In this document: in pieces, positions 24,501-36,500 of the stretch | Position numbering within the stretch: the stretch's first letter is position 1 | Layout: each line of letters starts with the position of its first letter | Assembly (NCBI GenBank): GCA_025355545.1 | Contig: JANXZN010000212.1 | Span: 1 to 55,578, forward strand | DNA: 55,578 bases | Origin: Rhizobacter sp. | Lineage (GTDB): Bacteria > Pseudomonadota > Gammaproteobacteria > Burkholderiales > Burkholderiaceae_C | Reading direction: 5' to 3' | Notes under the pieces: model-generated | The model's input: only the letters and a program-made list of their open reading frames with translations | Databases searched by the model: none | Told to the model about the DNA's origin: nothing | Position numbers and translations under genes: made by a program

Positions 24501-27500
24501 GCCGGCGGCGCCGGCACCGGTGGCAGCAATGGCGTCCACGCCACCGGCCCGGCCGGCATCGTGGTCTCGGCGGACGAGGAGGCCTCGATCAACGCGATCG
24601 CGTTCGCGGCATCGGTCGGCGTCGGCCTCGGCGTGGGTGTCGGCGTCGGCGTGGCCGGCGCGGGCGCGGCGGCCACCAACGTGATCCTCACGCGCACGAA
24701 TGCCTTCGTCGACGACAGCGACCTGCACAGCGCCGGCGCGACGAAGATCACCTCGGTGATGGACAGCGCCATCGATGCGATCGTCATCGGTGCGTCCGTC
24801 GCCGTGGGCGTCGGCGTGGGCGTCGGTGTCGGTGTGTCGATCGGCATCGCGGTCGCGCGCAACTTCATCGGCTGGGATCCGGGCTCGACGGGCCTGGTCA
24901 CGACCGACTCGACGGCGTCGCAGCCACAGCATCTGAACCCGGGCGACACGGTGCGCGTGCTGGACGGTGTGCGCCAGGGCGACGTCTATCTGTACGTCGG
25001 CGAAAGCCGCACGCGCTGGGCCTACGCCAGCTCCGATGCGAGTTCGCATTCGCTGGCGAAAGACGACCTCGTCAAGGTCGACGGGCGCGCGGTCACGGTC
25101 GTGATCGACGCCCAGACCGTCGTCACCTCCGGCGCTCTCAAGTTTGCCAAGGCGCATGCGTTCACCGAGGGACAGCTGCTGACCTTCCAGACCAGCGGCG
25201 ACAACGCCGGCGGCCTGGCGAAGGACACGTACTACCGCGTGCACGTGGTCGACGACCACACCATCAGCCTGACGACGCTGGGCGGCGCCGCGGTCGCCTT
25301 CGTGGCCAACGACTGGTCCAAGGGATCGAGCGCACTGGTGACGACGTCGCCGGGGATCTACAAGTACGTCGGCAGCGGTACCGGACCGGTGCAACTCGCC
25401 GACGGTGTCCAGCTCTACGCCACCGACCGTCACAACTGGCTGCTGGTCGACGCGAGTGACCTGTCGACGCAGGACTACGGCGACACCAAGCTGTGGACGC
25501 AGATCGTCGCGACCCATCCGGCGATGGTTCAGGCCTTCGTGCACGACGCCTCGATCCACGCGACGGACGATCTCGAAATTGCCGCCAGCACGCACGCCAA
25601 CATCGATGCGATCGTCATTGCCGCCGCCGCCGCGATCGGCGGGGGTGGGGTGGCCGGCGTGGCCGCCGCCGGGGGCGGCGCCTACACCGCCAACCAGATC
25701 CAGACCTTCGTGCACGCCTATGTCGACGGCGACGGCGCCACCGGCATCGACGCCCACGCGATCGACATCATGGCCTTCGATGCGTCGGGCATCAACGCCG
25801 TTGCCGGCGGTATCGCGCTGTCCGCGGCGATCGGCATCGCGGGCGGCGCCGGCGCGCTCTCGATCGGCCTGTCGCTGGCCTTCAACGAGGTCCACAACGA
25901 CGTCGAGGCCTACATCCTCAACGCCGACGACCACGTGCACAGCACCGGCGGCGACCTGACCGTCTCGGCCCAGACACAGGACCGGGGTGCCTTCACGCTC
26001 AACTTCAACCCTCAGCTGACGGGCGCCAATCTCGACGACGCGGCCATCGTCGACACGTCTGACAACCACGCGCAGGACACGGTCGATGCGATCGGCGACA
26101 TGCTCGTGCTGCAGGCCTTGCGCGACGAGATCTTCGCCGCCACCGGCGACGCGTTGGCGATCTTCGACAGCGTCTCGACCGCGGCCAAGTTCAAGACCAA
26201 TGTCGCGACGCAGACCGGCAGCAACCCGGCCGATGCCCACCTGCAGGAACTGCACTACGGCGATACCGTCGAGGTCGTGGCCGGGTATGAGAACAACCGC
26301 GGCGCGGCAGGCCGTGTCTATCGCTACATCGGCGGCGGTGCGACGCTGCATCTGGACCAGCTGGACTACGCCCACGATGCCAGCAACTGGCTGCTGCTCG
26401 ACAAGCTGAAGGTCTCGACGCTGGTCAAGGGCGAGCGCTGGTCGGTGCTGGCACCGGACGGCAAGTCGTACGTGCTCGAGATGGATGCGCTGGGCCGCCT
26501 GAGCGCCACCGGCATCACGATCAACTCGGTCGCCGTGGCGGCTTCGATTGCTGTGGGCATCGGCGGTGAAGGTGTCGGCATCGGGGTCGCCGGCGCCGGC
26601 GCGGTGTCGCAGAACGTGATCCTGAGCAGCACCCGCGCGTTCGCCGAGGACAGCGTGCTGCAGAGCGCGGGCGACGTCGTGCTGGACGCAACCAGCAAGT
26701 CGAAGATCTCTTCCGTCGTCGTGGCGGCAGCCGTCGGCGTCGGTGCGGGCGCTTCGGCGGGCATCGGTGCGTCGATCGGCATCGCGATCGCGGACAACTA
26801 CATCGGCGTCACGCCGCACGGCGCGCCGCCCGCAGGCAGCGGCGAGGTCAAGAGCTATCTGAAGGACACGAGCGTCAACGCCGCAGACGCGCTGCGCCTG
26901 ACGGCGCTGGCCGAAGAGAAAATCGCGGCGGTGGTGATCTCGGGCGCGGTGGCGATCGGCGGCGGCGGCTACGGCGCTGCGCTCGCCGGGTCGGGTGTCT
27001 CCGCGCACAACCGCAGCGCGGTCGATGTCGAAAGCACGATCGACGGTAGCGGTGCGACCGGTATCATTGCCGACAGCGTCTTGCTGGCGGCGAACGACAC
27101 CTCGACGATCGAGGCGGTGGCCGGAGCGATCGCGGTGGGCTTCTCGGTCGGCGCCGCGGCCGACGCCATCTCGGTGGCCGTCACGATCGCCGAGAACTCG
27201 ATCGACAACCACGTCAAGGCATCGATCAAGGGTGCCCACGTGACGACGCGCACCGGCGACGTGGTCGTCGACGCACAGGAGCGCGCGCAGATCCATTCGG
27301 TCGCCTTCGCGGCCTCGCTCGCGATTGCGGCCGCGCCGTTCGGGCTGGCGGTCAGCGCGGCGGGCGTGAACTCCGTCAACGTCGTCGGCAACACGGTCGA
27401 GGCGTCCATCGTTGGCGCGGCGGACGTGCATTCGGCGGGCGCCGCCACCGTGTCGGCGGACGACACTGCGACGATTTCGGCCACCATCGTCGGCGTGTCC

Positions 27501-30500
27501 CTCGCCGGTGGTCTGGCCGCCGTCGCCTTCGGGCTGACGCTGGCGGACAACACGATCACCGACAATGTCTCGGCATCCGTCGGCCAGTCGTCGGTGACGG
27601 CGGGCAGCGGCGACATCAAGGTCACGGCGCACGACCTGCCGGACATCGAGACCACCAGCGTGCTGGTGTCGGTCGCCGCAGGCATCGGCGGGGCGTTTGC
27701 CGGAGCGGAATCGAAGGTCCGGATCGGCGGCACCACGCAGGCGTTCGTCGATGGTTCGACGCTCACGGCGCTCGGCCATCAGGTGCTCGTCAGCGGCAGT
27801 TCCGACGCGGAGGTCGCGCCGTTCACCTTCGCCCTCTCCGCGGGTGCGGTCGCGGTGACGGTGATGACGTCGGACGCCGTCATCGAGGGCGTGACGCAGG
27901 CGTACGCCAGCGGTGACTCGACCATCTCGGCCGGCAGCCTGAACATCCAGGCCTACGCCAAGAACGTCTCGAAGCCCAAGGTGGACGTCCTCGCGGTCGG
28001 CCTTGGGGCCGGCGCGGGCGTCAGTGCCACCAGCACGATCAGCCGCGATACCCTCGCTTACGTCGGCGACGGCGCCAGCGTCTCGGGCGGCAGCGGCCCG
28101 GTGACCGTGCATGCCGAGACCGACTCGTACGCCTACGGCACCACCACCGGCGTCGCCGCAGGCGGCGTCTCGGTCAGCGTGCTGCTCGTCGGGTCGACGA
28201 TCAGCGGCGACACCACCGCCCGCATCGGCGCCGCCGCCAAGGTCAATGCCGGCGACGTGACGGTGTCCGCGCTGGCCACCAACACCGTCGACGGCAGCAC
28301 GCTGGGACTGGCGCTGGGCGGCATCGTCGCCGTCAGCGTGGTCAAGCTCGACGCGCACATCGCCAGCCTGACCAGCGCGGAGGTCGGTGCGGGCGCGTCG
28401 GTCGATGCGGCGAGCCTGTCGGTGCACGCGCAAGCGAGCAACACGGTGAAGGCCGACGTGGTCTCGTTCGCCGCAAGCTTCCTGGGCAGCGGCGCCGGCG
28501 TCAAGGCCGTCGCCACCATCGACGCGGGCACGGTCACGGCGGCGAGGGTCGGGGCCGATGCCCGGATCACGCTGACGGGCGCGCTCGACGTGAACGCCAC
28601 CGTCCACAACACCGCCGAAGCATCGGCAAAGGGTGGCGCGGTGGGTGCCTTCGCCGGGATCTCGGTGATGCTGCCCGAGGCCCACGTGCACGGTGCGACG
28701 CAGGCGACGATGAGCGGCAAGGTGCTGGCCGCCTCGGGCGTGAACGTCACGGCCGACGGCACGAATTCCGCCGAGGCCATCGACCTTTCAGTGAACATTT
28801 CGGTCGGGGTCAGTCTCGGCATCACCGGTGCCACGGCCGAGGTCGCATCGGATGCCGGTGTGCTGGCGGAGGTCGGCTCCACCGCCAGCGTCGCCACCTC
28901 GGGCGCGCTGCATGTCGACGCCACCTCCGCCAACACCGCGCACGCCAAGTCCGACGTCGGCTCGGGCGGGTTGGTCGGCGTCGGTGTGTCGACGCTCACC
29001 GCAACGGTGGGCGCCGGCACACAGGCCGCGATGGACGGCAGCGTCAGTCATGCAAGCTCGGTGGCGCTCAGCGCGACCGGCACCAACAGTGCCAACACCG
29101 AGGCCCTGGGCGTCGGCGTCGGCCTCGCCGGCGTCGTGACGATCGCGCCGGTCTCCAGCGTGACCGGCACCGCGGTGGTCCAGGCCACGATCGGCAGCAC
29201 GGCCCGCGTCACCGACACCGGCGCGGCGGTCGAAGCGCGCGCCAGCAGCATCGATCACAGCGCGGCCAGCGCCAGCGGCGTCAGCGTTGCCGGACTGTCC
29301 ATCAACATCATCGACGTCGAGTCGAGCGTCGCCGGTGCCACGCGCGCCACGGTCGGCGACGACGCCGTGCTGCACGCGCGCTCGCTGCTGCTCGACGCGA
29401 GCGCCACGACCACGCCGTCGTCCAGCGAGACGAGCGTCGGCGTCGGTCTGATCGCGGGTGCCGAAGCCGACACGCACGTCACCGACACGCACGCGGTCTC
29501 GGCCACGGTGGGCCAGCGCGCCGTGATCGATACCACCGGCGATGTCAAGCTCGTCGCGATGAGCACGAGCCAGGGCATTGTCAGCGTCGTGCTCGGAACG
29601 GGCGGCCTCGGCGCCGGCGTCGGGTCGTCCGCGCAGGCGACCCTGACGCCGCTGGTGACCGCATCGATCGGCAACCGCAGCACGGTGACCGCGGGTGGCG
29701 ACGTCATGGTGGATGCCGAGTCGCATCGCGCCGCGGCCAATCTGTCGACCAAGGGCGTGGCCATCGGCGGCGTGGCCGTGGGGACGATCACGAACCACGG
29801 CTACATCACCCCGACCGTGCGCGGCTATATCGACAGCGGTGCGACCGTGACCGCGGGCGGGCGCGTCGACGTGCTGGCCGACATCCTGGCGCAGACCGAT
29901 ATCGGCGGCGTCACGCTCGACGACACCTTCCAGCCGTTCAACGACGTCGACACGACGGCCGACACGATCCGCTTCGTCTCGCACGGCCTGAGCACCGGCG
30001 ACGTCGTCACCTACGACCCGAACGGCAATGCGTCCGTGCAGACCGCCTCCGGCGCGCTGCAGAGCGACCGCAACTACCGCGTCGTCGTCGTCGACGCCGA
30101 CCACGTCCAGCTCGGCACGACCTTCGGAGCCGGGTCCGCAGACACTGGCTCGCTGTTCACGCCCGGCGTGGGCGTCGACGGCGCGCGCGACGTGATCCGC
30201 TTTGCGGCGCCGCACGACCTCGCCACCGGCGACGCGGTGCGCTACGACCCGGGCAGCACCGCGAGCATCGGCGGAGCCGTGCTGAACGCGGCCGGCACCT
30301 ACTACGTGCGCGTGCTGGACGACTTCACGATCAAGCTGTTCACGACCCAGGCTGGCGCGCTGGCCGGGCCGGTGACGTTCGACCCCGTGGCGTCGCCCAA
30401 CGTCGTCACGGCCGACGGCTTCATCCACCTGTCGGGCTTCAACGATGGCCAGGCCGTGAGCTATGTCGCGCCGGCGCCGACCGCCTTCAGCAGCGTCCAG

Positions 30501-33500
30501 GTCGACACGAACGGCGGCCGCGAAACCGACGCCAACATCACCACCGGCAGTCCGGCGCTGACGACGGTCAACAACGACAGCATCTATCTCGCCCGCTTCG
30601 ACGTCCACGGCAACTACGTCGGCGGTTCGGGTTACGCCACCGGCAACAAGGTCACCTACGTCACGAACGGCACCGCGATCGGTGGGCTCGTCAACGGCGC
30701 GACCTACTACACGTTTGCCGTCGACGCCGACAAGATTCAGTTGCTGCCGAGCTATGCATCGCTCGCGAGCGTTTCGTTCAACCGCGTCGCCAACGCCGTC
30801 GACACGATCGTGCGCAACGATGGTGGCAATTGGGCGAACGACGGCTTCGCCGCCGGCCAGCAGATCGTCATCACCAGCACGGCGAACAACAACACGACGC
30901 TGACCATCCTGAGCGTCAGCGGCAACACGCTGAATTTCGCCGGCGATGTCGTGACGAACGAATCGAACCATGCTGCGACGGTGCGCGGCACCGCACTCGT
31001 GCTGGCCCCGAACAAGACATCGAGCGGGCTGGGCGTCCAACACGACCTCGTGCGCCAGACGCTCGGCGCGCTGCAGGCCGGCGTGCCCTACTACGTGCGC
31101 GATTCCAACGGCAGCCAGTTCAAGCTCGCGGCGACGCCGGGCGGCGCAGCCCTCGACGTCAGCGACATTGGTCGCAGCGGTGTGCAAGGCTTCGGCGGCG
31201 CCGGCATCGACCTCGCAGGCAGCGTCGGCACGCAGGCCCTGCACATCGACCTGGTCGGCCCGCTGCCAGGCGGCACGGACAAGCTGCTCGGGCCGGGCGG
31301 GACGTCGCTGCGGCTGCTGTCGCCCCCTGCGGGCGACGGCACCTCGCACTCGAACGTCGACTTCGGTGCCGGCGGCGGCATCGCCATAAACCTGCCGACG
31401 GCGCGCATCACGATCACCAACGACGCCCAGGCCTACATCGCGGCCCCGTATGTCGACGCCGACACCGGCGTCACTACGGCCACACTGGTCGACGCCGAGA
31501 CCGGCATCACCGTGGCCACGCATTCGGTCAGCAAGGGCGCGGCCTACGTCTCGGCCGTCGGCGGCGGCGCCATCTCGGCGATGAAGGACCAGGACAGCGT
31601 CGATGTCACGAACACGAGCAAGGCCTACCTGGCCGACGGCGCGATCCTGAAGTCGCGTGGCCACGTCGCGATCCTGGCCGATTCGTCGATCGACACCCAC
31701 GTCTACGCGAACGCCGAAGGCGGGGGCATCGGCGCGGGCTCGAACGCGAGCGCCACCACGACCGTCGACAACAACAGCGCCACCGGCCACGGCACGCTGA
31801 GTTCGGTCGGGCAGCGCGTGCAGATCGACGCCGACACGCTGACGCTGAACGCGCAGGTCTCGCACCTGTCGACCTACGCGCACAGCCACGCGATTGCCGG
31901 CGGCTTCGTCGCGGTCGCGATCTCCGACGCGGTCATCACTACCGACTCGACGGTCACGACCTTCATCGACGCCGACGCGCGCATCAGGAGCAAGCGCGGC
32001 GTCGACATCGGCGCGTTCACGCGCGACGCGGATGCCGACCAGAACACCCAGGCGATTCCGATCGCCTTCATCCCGATTCCGATCAACACCGGCGGCAACA
32101 CGACGAACCTGACCGACCTGGTTCGGGCCGTCGACGGCGCGCGCATCCAGACCGCATCGCGCGCGAACAGCGACACGCCGCTGCGCCGCATCAACGGCAG
32201 CGACATCGACGCCACCGGCTCCGGTGTCAACGGCAGCTACGACCAGCTGGCGCTGCTGGTGCAGTCCGATGACGTCAAGGTCGCGCATGTGTCGACCGAA
32301 TCGCGCAAGATCCAGTGGGACGCCGACGTCGAAGTCTCCGCCGGCCCCAGCCCCGAGGTGCTCATCGACGTCAACGGCAACGTCGTCAAGGCGATCGGCG
32401 CGACCGTGACGCTCGGCGCGGGCGTCAACGGCGATGCCACGGTGGGCGACATCGCCGGCGCCGGCGGCGGCCAGGCCTTGTTCATCGCGAACCAGATCCT
32501 CAACGACCAGCCCGATCCGAGCGCGACCGACTTCCGCGCGCTGTTCCAGTTCGCCGACACCTACAGCGGCATCACCATCACCAACCTGTCCACGCGCCGG
32601 CTCGAGATTAACAACATCAGCCTGTTCGGCGGGGCCGATCCGTTCGTCGACCTGCAGGCCATCGGCGGCAGTCCGGCCGCGAGCCTGACCTTCGATCTGC
32701 GGCGTACCGTGGCGCCTTCGCTGGTGCTGATCCAGAACCTGAACACGCAGGCCGGCTTCGCGCCGGACATCGTGCTCAACGGCACGATCGAGAACCCGAT
32801 CGGCCAGACGATCATCACCGCGAAGACCGGCGACATCGTCGCGGCCACGGCGCGGGGCGTTTCGGCCGTCGGCCTGGGCGGCCTGAGCCGCACGACGCTG
32901 ATCCGTACGCGGGACCTGACGCTCGACGCCCAGCAAGGCACGATCGGCTACGACGCGCAGATCCCGGGTGCGATGAACCACCTGGCGGTGGACATCGTGC
33001 AAGGGCCGCTGTTCGCGTTCGACTCGGCGCACCAACTCGAGACCGGCGACGCAGTCGTCTACCACGCCGTCCCGGGCAGCGCCGCGCTCGGCGGCCTGGT
33101 GGACGGTCGTACCTACTACGTCATCCGCCTGGACGACCTGCGCCTGCGCCTGGCGTCGACGGCGGCCAACGCCGTCGGCGGCATTGCGATCGCGATCGAC
33201 CCGGCGAACATCGATCTGGGCACGCACACCATCACCAAGGGCGCGACGACGCTGGCCCTCACCAGCGGCATCCGCCTGGTGGCGCAGGCCGGTGCCGACG
33301 ACTTCATCGACCTGAAGGGCCGGCTGCGCGACCCGGCCGCCGCGCTCGGCGGCGCCGCGCACCCGAACCCGGCCATCTTCGACATCGACCTGATCCGCGC
33401 CGGCATCGGCGGCAACGGCAGTGCCAACGTGATCCTGCAGTCGGGCGTGCTGGAGACCGGCGTAGGCAATGCCGGTGGCGTGCGCGTCCGCGCCACGACC

Positions 33501-36500
33501 GGTCCTGCAGTCGACCAGAACTTCTACAACCAGTTCCGGCCCGACGACCCTGTCAATGCCACGTTCGGTGCGATGGCCGACGTCGGCTTCTTTGGCAGCG
33601 GTCCGGTCACGATCAAGGCCACCTACAACTTCGTCAACCCGAACGGCAACACCGCGGGCCTGGTGGCCAACGGCACTCCGACCACCGGCAACATCATCGT
33701 CACCGCGGCCGATCCGGCCCCGACGGCGCCACAGGTCAACGTCACCGGCATCACCGAGATCCTCGGCCTCGGCCACATCGACGTGCTGACCAACGGCTTC
33801 GTCACGCTGACCGAACAGACCGGCGACATGCGCGTGGGCAGTATCACGTCCACCGCCAACGCCGTGACGCTGACGGCGCCGCTGTCGATCGTCGACGCGC
33901 TGGCCGACCCCGAGGCCGACGTCACCGGCGTCAACATCATCCTGAAGGCGGTGGCCGGCCTGATCGGCTCGACCGGCAACTTCCTCGAGATCAATCTGCT
34001 CGACACGGTGAGCGGCGTGACCCAGAACGGCACGCTGACGGCCGAGGCGCTGCAAGGCATCTACATCGAAGAGACGGTGGGTGACCTGCGCGTCAACACG
34101 GTGTTCTCGCACACCGCGGACGTGACGCTGGCGACCCGCGCCGGCTCGATCGTCGACGGCAATGCGCAGCTTGTGGCCGACCGCAATTCGCGCATGGTCG
34201 ACCGCCCCAATGTCGTGGCCGTGAACGTTGACCTGCTCGCCAGCGGCGGCAGCATCGGCCTGCGCGCCGACGATCTCGACATCGACTCTGGTTCGTTGAA
34301 CGGCCAGCATGTGTTCGGGCGCCTGTACGCCGAAGCCGACCAGAACATCTTCATCACCGAGTCGAACTACGAGCTGAACGTGCTCGGCGCGAAGGCCGCC
34401 GCCGGCGACCTGCGCCTCACCGTCCCCGACACGAGCCTGACGTCGGTGTTCGCCAATGGCGACCCGTCGCAGACCACGACCGCCGGACATGGCGAGGACC
34501 TGGTGCTGCTGGATGCCGTCGCTGCGCTTGCGCACCTGCGTGAGGGGCAGACCCTGTCGATCACCGGTGCGCAGATCACCGCGGCGCTCTCTGTCGCGCT
34601 CTGGGTCGGCGACAACGTCGTGACCTCGACCAGCGGACGCATCGGTGCGGGCAAGAGCATCACGATCCGCGGCGATCAGCGCCGCAACGGCGACACCGTC
34701 GACCCGACCGAGGCCGATGCCGGCTTCGGCACCCACATGCTGTTGCGCGGCACGATCGGCCTGACCGGTGCGCCTTCCGACGTGACGCAGCCGAACGCCG
34801 ACGCGGCGGGCTTCACGCAGATCTACGGCCACGACGACGCCGACTTCTTCACCTTCGACCGCACCCGGCTCGACGCCAACACGCGTGTCTACGGCAGCGC
34901 TGCTGGCACCGTCGGCGCACTGCAAGGCATCAACGCGCACGATGATGAGGATCATTTCCTCGTCGACCACCTGCAGTCGATGCACATCGACCGCAACGGC
35001 TTGGGCGACACGCTGGTGCTCGATGGCCAGTCCGACACCGACTACTACGAGGTGCGCACCGCGGGCAGCCTCACCGTCAACCCGCAGAACTACGTGGTCG
35101 ACGTGCTCGACACCGGCGCGCGCGAGAACGGCGTGGACGAATTGAAGATCCTCGGCTTCGACAGCGCGCTGAACGGCGTCGGTCAGGCCACGGACGACAT
35201 CTTCGTGCTGCGTGCGATGAATGCGATTCCGAGCGAAGCCGCGACCGCGCCGGCCTTCGTCGCGCTGCTGCACGGCAGCCTGAGCCAGGCGATGGCGGGC
35301 ACCGGTCCGTCGCAGGTGGAACGCATCAACTACGACAACCAGCTGAACGGCCGGCTGATCGTCGAGGGCCTGGGCGGCAACGACTACTTCGCGGTCGACG
35401 ACAACAGCGTGATCACCACGCTCGACGCCGGCGCCGGCAACGACAATTTCCAGATCGGCCAGATCTACGGCAGCCAGCGCAACCTGGCCGCCAACCTGGC
35501 GTCGACCGACGTCTTCGGCACGATCGCGACGACGCGCGGCTACCTCAGCCGCGGCACGAGCGCGCCGCTGGTTGCCGAGGGCGGCAGCGGCGACGACGTG
35601 TTCCAGGTCTACAGCAACCAGGCCGCGCTGCGGCTCGAAGGCAACGACGGCGACGACCTGTTCATCGTGCGCGCGTTCGCGCTCGCGGAGACGAACGCCG
35701 ACGGCACGATCATGACCGACGCCGCGGGCGTCGCGGTGCGCAAGGGCAGCGGCGGCAGCTCGGCCGCGGCCACCAGCACGCTGGTCGGCGGCGCCGGCAA
35801 CGACTTCATCCAGTACAACATGAACGCGCCGGTCTCGATCGACGGCGGCGCCGGCTTCGACAAGGTGCTTGTGCTGGGCACCGAGTTCGGCGACAGCTTC
35901 GTCATCACCGACCAGGGCGTGTACGGTGCGGGCGTCAACGTCAGCTACAGCAACATCGAGGTCCTGGAGGTCGACGGGCTCGAAGGCGACGATCACTTCA
36001 CGGTGCAAAGCACGCCCTACGGCGTGGCGACGCACATCGTCGGCGGCCTGGGTAACGACGTCTTCAACATCGCCGGCGACGTCACCGACGTCATCGCTAC
36101 ACAGGAGCTCGAAGGCCAGAGCGCCATCATCAACCACCAGGCCGCCTCGATCGGCGATATCGGCTACGACGGCCTGCTCGTGCCCGGCATCAACCTCAAC
36201 GTCGCCGGCCTGAACGGCGGCAGCGCCGGCGGTCTCAGCGGCAACGTCGTGATCACCGAATCGGTCGGCAGCACGCTGGTCCGCGAGACGGCCAGCGGCG
36301 ACTGGGGCACGATCGACAGCTATGGCGTGCACCTCGCGGTCGCGCCTGCGATGGGCACCCGTGTCTACGTGACCGTGAGCGCGGCGCGCTCGCCGCAGGA
36401 GGAGCAGGACGCCGCCGGCCACGGCGACTCGGTGCTGGTGCGCAGCGACTCCACCGCCTTCGTGCGCACGCCGCAGCAGGACGGCCAGCCGACGCCGGTG

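Noticed and set aside
22439-25459. 1,006-aa alternate-frame ORF inside the giant gene, Arg/Gly-rich
   Set aside because: Shadow frame of the repeat region; no start/RBS support or domain pattern.
22000-29000. CRISPR-like or tandem DNA repeat array
   Set aside because: Repeats are protein-coding, degenerate, in frame and of variable spacing; no identical direct repeats with unique spacers.
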